Shown here: positions 16,762-23,646 of the stretch, piece after piece
Layout of the letters: the number at the start of each line of letters is the position of its first letter
Numbering within the stretch: position 1 is the first letter of the stretch
Assembly (NCBI RefSeq): GCF_017573465.1
Contig: NZ_JAGEPF010000053.1
Location: 1 to 57,132 of the forward strand
DNA from: Actinomadura violacea
GTDB lineage: Bacteria > Actinomycetota > Actinomycetes > Streptosporangiales > Streptosporangiaceae
Reading direction: 5' to 3'
DNA: 57,132 bases
Notes under the pieces: generated by a model
The model's database searches: none
Told to the model about the DNA's origin: nothing
Seen by the model: the letters and a program-made list of their open reading frames with translations, nothing else
Position numbers and translations under genes: made by a program

Positions 16762-18987
16762 ATGAACGAGGACGTCAAGGCGAACCCCGGTTACGCCGCG
16801 TGGCAGATGGCCAAGGCATTCACGACCGCGCTCACGCACGAGAGCGGGGAGGCGCGCGAGCGCGCGGAGAAGCGGCTGGAGCGGTGGCGGAACGTCCTTT
16901 CCGGAATGGCCGACGGGTCCCTCACCGTCGGTTCCCGGACGCCTGTCAAGGGATTCCCCGCATGGGTGACGCCCGAGGTCGTCAGAGGCGGATTCGCCAC
17001 CGGTGCGGCCGCCGCGGGCGGCCCGGCGCTCCCCCACGAGCAGGACGCGGCACGGCGGACCGGTGTGGCGGGCGGCCGGCGCTCGCTGTTCCTGCATTAC
17101 CTGACCGACGCGGGGCTCACCGAGCTTGACGCGCTGCTGGACAGCGGCGAATACGACATCGTCGTCCCGGAAGAGGGCGCGCTTCTCACCGTCGCCTGGC
17201 TTCTGCGTGCGGGCGACCGCGCGGGCGCGCTGGAGATCCTGGACGCCATCGGCCCGTTCGCGGACCGGCTGCGTTTCCTTCCACGTCCCGGTGTCCCGCT
17301 GGGCGACGCATCGCTCGTCCACCGGGAGACCGTCGGCCAGGTGCGCAAGCGCATCGAGGACAAGCCGACGAACAAGGCCGTCGCCGCGATGAACGAAGCG
17401 CTCGTGGTGTGGAACCCGTTCGCCGACGAACTGCTGGAGCATTGGCTGGAGACCGTCGAGGAAGGGCGGGTCTTCGCGGTGCTGCCGGACGGCTGGGGCG
17501 AGCGCGGCGCCGAACTCCTGGCGCGGTACCGGCGGCTGGCGCGGACCCACGCCCTTTGCGGAAAGCACCGCAACCCCAAGGAGAACCTCGCCATTCTCCG
17601 GTCGTCGCTGGAGACCCTTTTCGCGGGCAAGGGCGTGTCGGGGCTGCTCCAGCACGCCGTCGACTCGATGGTCGCCAGGCGCGGCCGGCCAGGGTCGCCG
17701 GAGCACGCGGCGCTGCGCGCGCGGCAGGCGGCCGACGGCGCGCGTCCCGCGCACCACACGCTGGCGCAGATCGTGATGGCGCGCCTCGCCGACGCCCGGC
17801 AGGACTCAGGTGCGCCGTCCATCGACCCGTTCGTTGCGCCCGTCACCGAGGAGGAGTCCCGCCGCACCGGCGTCGAGGTGGGCGCGGCACTGCCCGGCTG
17901 GCTGCACGACACCGTCAAGAACGCGCTGCGGGCACCGGTGCCGACGCTCATCGAGCGCGGGATCGTCCCGTCGGCGGAGGTACTCGCGGAGCTCACGCCG
18001 CAACTCGTGGCGGCGACCACCGCGTCCTCCTATCCGGACCCCGCGCTTCGCCGTCTCATGGCGGCGCAGTACACCGCGTTCCGCAACCGGCGCAGCCTTC
18101 TCCTGCTGAACCTGGAAAGCCAGGTGCGCATGGAGGAGCTGCCTTGGGTGGGCGCAGTGCAGCGCTACCGCCGCACGGACGGAACGGGTGAGCGCGAGGC
18201 GCACGCGGTCCTCGTCCAGCTCGGCGAGCTGGCGCTCCAGGGCTTCCCCGGCACGGTCCTGCCGAACCCGCTGCTGAGCGAACTGGGCGCCCTCGCCAAG
18301 CGCGCGGGCCTGCGCGTGCCGTTCGTGGAGGAACTGGCCGCCGACATCTTCATGGGCACGTTCTCCACCAAGTACCTCCGGGCAGCACAGATCGCGGCCG
18401 ACGTTCTCGAAGGCACCCTTTACGAGCGCTACTACGGAATCGACTATGCGGCCGTACGCGCGCTCAAGGTCGGGCGGCAGACGTCCGACGCCTTCGACGC
18501 GCTGTGCCGGACCCGCGCCGGCGACCTCACGGGCCGCTCGTGGGTCGCCGCCAACGGGAAGGTCATCGAGCAGGCGCAGATCCTGACCACCCACAACCTC
18601 GCCGCGCTCGTCCACCCCGTCGGGGTGAGCCCGTCGCCCGGCTGGGACGACCTCGCGCGCCGCGCGTTCGGCGTCACCTGCCGCCTCGTCCGGCAGGTCC
18701 AGGGCAACCCGCGTCCCCTGGGCACGGTCAAGGACGCCGCCTATGCGTGGCGCCAGGCGGTCTTCTTCCTCGCCCTGTGCGGGCTCAAGGAGCAGGTGGC
18801 CGTCGTCGCGTGGATGCAGGACGAACTGGACCGCCAGCCGCCGCACACCACCGCGCGCCTCGCCCCCGTGCTGGCGGGGCTCCGGCACGTCCTCACCGGC
18901 GGGAGCCTCGACGACATGACGGCCCCCGGCGCGCGCCGGTTCACCGGCTGGGCACCGGGCGGCCACTGGCTGATCAAGGCCGCCTGA
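16762..18987 (+). CDS. Large helical protein of unknown family behind a tRNA-like leader
   Basis: I do not recognise this 741-aa protein. It begins MNEDVKANPGYAAWQMAKAF and is predominantly alpha-helical. It has repeated-looking segments with LRR/ALR helices, a conserved-looking VVWNPFADELLEHWLETVEEG region (about 213-235) and an aromatic YERYYGIDYAAVR segment near 550. There is no signal peptide, membrane segment or clear catalytic motif. Its start codon follows the tRNA-like cloverleaf directly, and the only Shine-Dalgarno-like bases (GGGGGCGG, 16737-16744) lie inside the T arm, so folding should affect translation. It leads the SWIM-VWA-MoxR-DUF5682 genes and is probably a core component of that system. 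An ATG at 16807 is an alternative start. Confidence 0.8.
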   Translation: MNEDVKANPGYAAWQMAKAFTTALTHESGEARERAEKRLERWRNVLSGMADGSLTVGSRTPVKGFPAWVTPEVVRGGFATGAAAAGGPALPHEQDAARRTGVAGGRRSLFLHYLTDAGLTELDALLDSGEYDIVVPEEGALLTVAWLLRAGDRAGALEILDAIGPFADRLRFLPRPGVPLGDASLVHRETVGQVRKRIEDKPTNKAVAAMNEALVVWNPFADELLEHWLETVEEGRVFAVLPDGWGERGAELLARYRRLARTHALCGKHRNPKENLAILRSSLETLFAGKGVSGLLQHAVDSMVARRGRPGSPEHAALRARQAADGARPAHHTLAQIVMARLADARQDSGAPSIDPFVAPVTEEESRRTGVEVGAALPGWLHDTVKNALRAPVPTLIERGIVPSAEVLAELTPQLVAATTASSYPDPALRRLMAAQYTAFRNRRSLLLLNLESQVRMEELPWVGAVQRYRRTDGTGEREAHAVLVQLGELALQGFPGTVLPNPLLSELGALAKRAGLRVPFVEELAADIFMGTFSTKYLRAAQIAADVLEGTLYERYYGIDYAAVRALKVGRQTSDAFDALCRTRAGDLTGRSWVAANGKVIEQAQILTTHNLAALVHPVGVSPSPGWDDLARRAFGVTCRLVRQVQGNPRPLGTVKDAAYAWRQAVFFLALCGLKEQVAVVAWMQDELDRQPPHTTARLAPVLAGLRHVLTGGSLDDMTAPGARRFTGWAPGGHWLIKAA

Positions 18988-19113
18988 CCTGCACTTTCGC
19001 CAGCGTCACCGGAATGTCGGTGGCCGGTGCAAGGCTTTCACCACCGACCCGGACAGGGCGGGGAAAAGCTGCACGGACCATGATCATCCGTGCCGGCGGC
19101 GGAGGTCGATGCA

Positions 19114-19626
19114 TTGGATCCAAAGCGGGCCGCCGAGCCCTCCCCGAGCGGCGGGGAGCGGCGCAGCGTGGTGCGGGTGGTGCGGCCGGTCCGGCCGCGC
19201 AAGCTGGCGAAGGTGCCCTTCGCCGAGCTGGCGGAGGGCCGGCTGCAAGGCGTCGTGTCGAGCGGCTCGGACCTCGCCCGGGTGTACGTGTCGTCCATCG
19301 CGGCCGGCACCCACGACTTCAGTTGCAGCACCAACAACAACCGGCCGTGCGGCGGGCTCGGCGGCTCGTTCATGTGCAAGCACCTGCGGTCGCTCGTCGA
19401 CGAGGCCGTCACCCAGTACGGGCTGGAGCGGGTGGCGCGCTACCTGAAGGCCGAGCCCGGCGACGGCGGCGACCTCGCCGGCGTGCTGAACGGGACCAAG
19501 GCGTCCGCGCCGGCGGCCGGGGTGTTCAGCCGGTTCCTGCGCCACCTGTCCTACCTGGAGGTGCCGGGCGCGGCCGAGCCGCTCCCGGAGATGCACTGGT
19601 TCCCGGCGATGGGAGCGGCCCACTGA
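19114..19626 (+). CDS. SWIM-type zinc-finger protein
   Basis: The 170-aa protein contains a zinc-binding segment at about residues 66-90, where CSTNNNRPC is followed by FMCKHL. This is a variant of the SWIM motif CxCx(n)CxH in which the first pair is more widely spaced. SWIM domains bind zinc and mediate nucleic acid or protein contacts. A GGAGG at 19101-19105 is well spaced for the TTG at 19114; the GTG at 19090 is the longer alternative. Its stop overlaps the next start by one base. SWIM proteins occur with MoxR and VWA genes in many bacteria, and E. coli yehQ is a comparable case. Confidence 0.82.
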   Translation: MDPKRAAEPSPSGGERRSVVRVVRPVRPRKLAKVPFAELAEGRLQGVVSSGSDLARVYVSSIAAGTHDFSCSTNNNRPCGGLGGSFMCKHLRSLVDEAVTQYGLERVARYLKAEPGDGGDLAGVLNGTKASAPAAGVFSRFLRHLSYLEVPGAAEPLPEMHWFPAMGAAH

Positions 19627-21008
19627 TGCTGGCCACGCACCTGGGCGAACTGCTCGGCGCGACACCGCCGGGCGTGGACGAGGCGCTCGGCGTCGCCGCC
19701 GGGTTCGACGGCGCGCTCGTGCACGGCTTCGGCCGGCTCGGCGACGACGGGGCCGCGGCCCTGGCCGCGCTGGCGGGCGCGCTGGGCGGGTCCCCGCTCG
19801 GCGGCCCGGCCGCCGAGGCGGCGGAGAAGGTCGCGGCGGGCTCGGTCTCCGACTCGCACCTCGCCGCGCTCGCCGGCGGGCGCACCGCGCTGTTCGGCGC
19901 CGTCCACGACGCGCTCCTCGCCCACCTCGACACCGCGCTCGGCCGCGACCGCGCCGGCTGGGAGCCGGGCGGCGACGTCCCGGACGCGGCCGCGAACCTG
20001 CTCGCCGGCTGCCGGTCCTGGCTCGGCGAGCTGGCCATCGCGGGCTGGCGCGGCGTCGACCACGACCTGGTGTCCGCGTCCGACCAGGCGATCGAGGCGC
20101 TGCTCGCGGAGCCCGCGCTGCGCCGCCAAGCCGTCCTGCTCGACGGTCTCGCCGCCGAGCTGCGCGCCTGCTCGCCCGTCGCGACGATGGCGGAGATCCC
20201 GGTCCGCCGCTGGGCCGACCTGTGGGCGCGCGGCGTGCTGCTTGCGCAGCCGGGCGGCACCACACCCGCACGCGAGACGGTCTCCGGGCGGCTGCTGCTG
20301 CTCGGCACCGACGTCCACGAGCACGGGACGGCCGTCCAGGTGCAGGCGCACTGGCTGCTGGAGCCGGACGGCGACGGGCCGCCCCGCCTCGTCCGCACCA
20401 GCGCCGCCGCGGCCAAGGTCGACACGATCGTCGGGCCGGCCGTCTGGCGGGTCCTCGCCGACCGTCCCGTGCTGATGCGGGCCCTGGCCGAGCAGCGCGC
20501 CGTGCAGGTCGAAGGGCTCACGCTGATGGGCGGTGACCTGCTGTGGGAGGAGGACAAGGCCCGCCTCGGGTTCGTCGCCGACCCGTTCGCCACGGCCCGG
20601 CTGCACCTGTCCGGCGCGGTCGCCGCGGCCGTCCCTCCTCTGGAACGGCATCCCGCCCGCATCGGCGAACCCGTCTTCCTGGAGGGCTACACCGTGGACG
20701 GGGCGGCGCTGCGGCTCGGCGAGCACGCCTTGGAGATCGACATGGACCGCCTCCCTGCGTGCGGCCCCCTCACCCCCGAGCTGGTGACCGCGTCGTCCGC
20801 GTGCATCGGCCTCGTCCGCTGGGACGCGGGCCGGTGGGCGCTGCAGCCCCTCGCCGTCCAGGCCACGGTGAAGAAGAAGCAGGTGGACGCGCACAACGGC
20901 GACTGGGCCCTCGGCCCCACCGACCCGAAGGTCGAGAAGGCGATGGCGAGATCCGGCGACACGGTGCTGGTCCTCCAGGAACGAGCGGGACGGCTGCTGC
21001 GCAAATGA
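19626..21008 (+). CDS. Unknown protein coupled to the SWIM gene
   Basis: The 460-aa protein is Ala/Leu/Gly-rich and cytoplasmic. A helical N-terminal half (to about 230) is followed by a more beta-type half with segments such as RLLLLGTDVHEHGTAVQVQ, HWLLEPDG and FLEGYTVDGAALRLGEHAL. I see no enzyme motif. In related clusters the SWIM gene is followed by a protein of this size and composition, so I infer a dedicated partner of the SWIM protein. Its ATG shares a base with the upstream stop (TGATG), and its own stop overlaps the VWA start (ATGA), so all three are translationally coupled. Confidence 0.75.
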   Translation: MLATHLGELLGATPPGVDEALGVAAGFDGALVHGFGRLGDDGAAALAALAGALGGSPLGGPAAEAAEKVAAGSVSDSHLAALAGGRTALFGAVHDALLAHLDTALGRDRAGWEPGGDVPDAAANLLAGCRSWLGELAIAGWRGVDHDLVSASDQAIEALLAEPALRRQAVLLDGLAAELRACSPVATMAEIPVRRWADLWARGVLLAQPGGTTPARETVSGRLLLLGTDVHEHGTAVQVQAHWLLEPDGDGPPRLVRTSAAAAKVDTIVGPAVWRVLADRPVLMRALAEQRAVQVEGLTLMGGDLLWEEDKARLGFVADPFATARLHLSGAVAAAVPPLERHPARIGEPVFLEGYTVDGAALRLGEHALEIDMDRLPACGPLTPELVTASSACIGLVRWDAGRWALQPLAVQATVKKKQVDAHNGDWALGPTDPKVEKAMARSGDTVLVLQERAGRLLRK

Positions 21009-22417
21009 CCGCACTCGACGCGAAGGCCCACGAAAACCGGCGGCAGGCCCTGTACTGGCGGCTGCTCGCCCGCCTCTTCGACCCGGAGGAGCACGCCTCG
21101 CTGGAGGCCGTGAGCGTCGCCGTCGTCGACGCCCTCGGCCTGCCCGCCGCGCTGCTCGACCCGTCCGTCTCCGTCGACGCCCTCGTCCAGCGCTTCCCCG
21201 AGCTCGCCGCCGACTTCGACGGCCTCCTCTCCTCCGCCGAGGCGACCGCCGACGGCGTCCCCTCCGCTCCCGGGTCCGGCGCGGAGGACGGGCGCGAGCA
21301 GGTGCGGCGGGCCGCACTGGTCTCGAAGCTGCTGCTCAACGTGTTCGCCGCCAAGCCGGGGAACGTCACCGCGGCTCAGCTGTCGGAATGGCAGCGCGAT
21401 GCGGGGTGGCTGCGGCGAGCGCTCGGCGACGACGGCGGAGCCGGAGCCTGCGGCGCACCCGGAGCCGGGGACGCGGGCGCCGGTGCCACCGGCCCCGGTA
21501 CCGGAGGCACCGGGCGCGGGGTCGGCACGGGGAACGGGCTGCGCCCCGTCCTCGCCGAGATCGAGGGCGACCTCGTCCGCCGGATGCAGCTGCGGGAGGT
21601 CCTGTCGGACAACCGCCTCGCCCGCCGGCTGTCGCCCAGCATGTCGCTGATCGAGCAGCTCCTGCGGGACAAGGCGAACCTGTCGGGCGTCGCGCTCGCC
21701 AACGCCAAGGCGCTCATCCGCCGGTTCGTCGACGAGGTCGCCGAGGTGCTGCGGACGCAGGTGCGGCAGTCGAGCGCGGGCACGATCGACCGGTCCGTGC
21801 CGCCGAAGCGGGTGTACCGCAACCTCGACCTCGAGCGGACGATCTGGAAGAACCTCACGAACTGGAGCCCGGAGGACGAGCGCCTCTACGTCGACCGGCT
21901 CTTCTACAAGCACACCGCCAAGCGCACCACGCCCGCGAAGATGATCGTGGTGGTCGACCAGTCGGGCTCGATGGTCGACTCGATGGTGAACTGCACGATC
22001 CTCGCGTCCATCTTCGCGGGGCTGCCGAAGGTGGACGTCCACCTGGTCGCCTACGACACGCGGGCGCTCGACCTGACGCCCTGGGTGCACGACCCGTTCG
22101 AGGTGCTGCTGCGCACCACGCTCGGCGGCGGCACCGACGGGACGGCCGCGATGGCGCTGGCCCGCCCGAAGGTCACCGACCCGCGCAACACCGTGGTCGT
22201 GTGGATCTCCGACTTCTACGACAACCGGGCGCTGATGACCGACTTCGAGTCGCTGCACCGGTCCGGGGTGAAGCTCATCCCGGTCGGATCGGTGAACAGC
22301 TCCGGGCAGGGCATGGTGGACGGCTGGTTCCGCGACCGGCTGAAGAGCCTCGGCACCCCGGTGATCTCCGGCCACATCCGCAAGCTCGTGGTCGAGCTGA
22401 AGACCTTCCTCGCGTAA
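21005..22417 (+). CDS. VWA domain protein of the MoxR-VWA system
   Basis: The 470-aa protein has a helical N-terminal region, a Gly/Ala linker (about 143-178), a conserved helical stretch (RRLSPSMSLIEQLL and RNLDLERTIWKNL), and a C-terminal von Willebrand A domain. The metal-ion-dependent adhesion site is intact: DQSGS at 318-322, a threonine in GGGTDGT near 377, and SDFYD near 402. Such VWA proteins work with MoxR AAA ATPases, which remodel or load their targets. It lies 107 bases upstream of the MoxR gene. The domain composition parallels E. coli yehP. Confidence 0.9.
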   Translation: MTALDAKAHENRRQALYWRLLARLFDPEEHASLEAVSVAVVDALGLPAALLDPSVSVDALVQRFPELAADFDGLLSSAEATADGVPSAPGSGAEDGREQVRRAALVSKLLLNVFAAKPGNVTAAQLSEWQRDAGWLRRALGDDGGAGACGAPGAGDAGAGATGPGTGGTGRGVGTGNGLRPVLAEIEGDLVRRMQLREVLSDNRLARRLSPSMSLIEQLLRDKANLSGVALANAKALIRRFVDEVAEVLRTQVRQSSAGTIDRSVPPKRVYRNLDLERTIWKNLTNWSPEDERLYVDRLFYKHTAKRTTPAKMIVVVDQSGSMVDSMVNCTILASIFAGLPKVDVHLVAYDTRALDLTPWVHDPFEVLLRTTLGGGTDGTAAMALARPKVTDPRNTVVVWISDFYDNRALMTDFESLHRSGVKLIPVGSVNSSGQGMVDGWFRDRLKSLGTPVISGHIRKLVVELKTFLA

Positions 22418-22524
22418 CGACCGCGAGCCCGATGCACGAACCTCGCGCGCCGAGCGCGAGCCCCCCGACGACCTTCCGGCCGCACGGTCCCCGCCGCGCG
22501 CGCCGGCGACCGATGAGGAGAGCG

Positions 22525-23646
22525 ATGACCGACGACATGCTGCGCGCCCCGGCCGAGGTGAAGTACGCCGAGGAGCTCGACTACCTCGAGTCGATCGACG
22601 ACGGGCCGAAGCCGTTCTCGTGGCGGCTGAGCCCGCGGATGGTGCGGCTGTTCGTGCTCGGCTCCGAGCGCGCCGACGGCCTGGACCGGGAGATCCCGCA
22701 GAAGTGGTTCGGCGACCGGAGCTTCGTGGAGCGGAGCATCGTGACGCTCGCCTCCGACCGGGGCCTGCTGCTGATCGGCGACCCCGGCACCGGCAAGAGC
22801 TGGCTCGCCGAGCTGCTGTCCGCGGCGATCTGCCGGAACTCGACGCTGGTGGTGCAGGGCACCGCCGGCACCACCGAGGACCACATCAAGTACTCCTGGA
22901 ACGTCTCCATGGTGATCGCGAAGGGGCAGTCGCGGGACTCGATGATCCCGTCCCCGATCATGACGGCGATGGAGGCCGGGGTGATCGGCCGGTTCGAGGA
23001 GCTGACCCGCTCGACCAGCGACGTGCAGGACGCGCTGATCTCGATCCTGTCGGAGAAGTACGTCTCGATCCCCGAGCTGGACGAGCACAACATCGTGTTC
23101 GCCAAGCCCGGGTTCTCGATCATCGCGACGGCCAACAGCCGGGACCGCGGCGTGAACGACCTGTCATCGGCGCTGAAGCGGCGGTTCAACTTCGTCCGGA
23201 TCCCGGTGGTGACGAACAAGAAGAGCGAGGCGGAGATCGTCCGGTTCCGGACGGCGGAGTTGCTGCGCCGGCACGCGATCGAGCTGGAGGTGCCGCCGTC
23301 GCTGCTGGACGTGCTGCTGCAGAGCTTCGCCGACCTGCGGGCGGCGGCGTCGTCGGCGACCAGCGACGACGAGCGGCTGGAGTCGGCGCTGTCGACGGCC
23401 GAGCAGATCGGCGTGCTGGAGGACGCGATCCTGCACAGCCGGTTCTTCGGCGACCGGACGCTGAAGTCCGAGACGCTCGGCAGCTCGCTCGTCGGGTCGC
23501 TGGCCCGCCGCAGCCCCGAGGACCTGGCGATCCTCAACAAGTTCTGGCACGGGGTGGTGGAGCCGCGCAGCCGCGACGACGACGGCGACGGCCCCTGGCG
23601 CGGCTTCCTCGACGGCGGCCGCCAGGCGATCTCGACCCTGTCGTGA
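22525..23646 (+). CDS. MoxR-type AAA ATPase
   Basis: The 373-aa ATPase has Walker A GDPGTGKS at 85-92, a sensor 1 ATAN at 201-204 and the arginine region SALKRRFNF at about 215-223. The Walker B region reads VIGRFEELTR (153-162), lacking the usual hydrophobic-D-E arrangement; the glutamate pair is probably the functional equivalent. It contains the MoxR helix 2 insert (YSWNVSMVIAKGQ). A GAGGAGAGCG ribosome site precedes the ATG. Its stop overlaps the following GTG. In E. coli the comparable gene is yehL. It is probably the motor of the conflict system. Confidence 0.9.
   Translation: MTDDMLRAPAEVKYAEELDYLESIDDGPKPFSWRLSPRMVRLFVLGSERADGLDREIPQKWFGDRSFVERSIVTLASDRGLLLIGDPGTGKSWLAELLSAAICRNSTLVVQGTAGTTEDHIKYSWNVSMVIAKGQSRDSMIPSPIMTAMEAGVIGRFEELTRSTSDVQDALISILSEKYVSIPELDEHNIVFAKPGFSIIATANSRDRGVNDLSSALKRRFNFVRIPVVTNKKSEAEIVRFRTAELLRRHAIELEVPPSLLDVLLQSFADLRAAASSATSDDERLESALSTAEQIGVLEDAILHSRFFGDRTLKSETLGSSLVGSLARRSPEDLAILNKFWHGVVEPRSRDDDGDGPWRGFLDGGRQAISTLS

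Noticed and set aside
16649..16764. A T-box riboswitch in front of the 741-aa gene
   Set aside because: The element is itself a complete tRNA fold; there is no stem I specifier loop and no T-box (TGGNACC) sequence.
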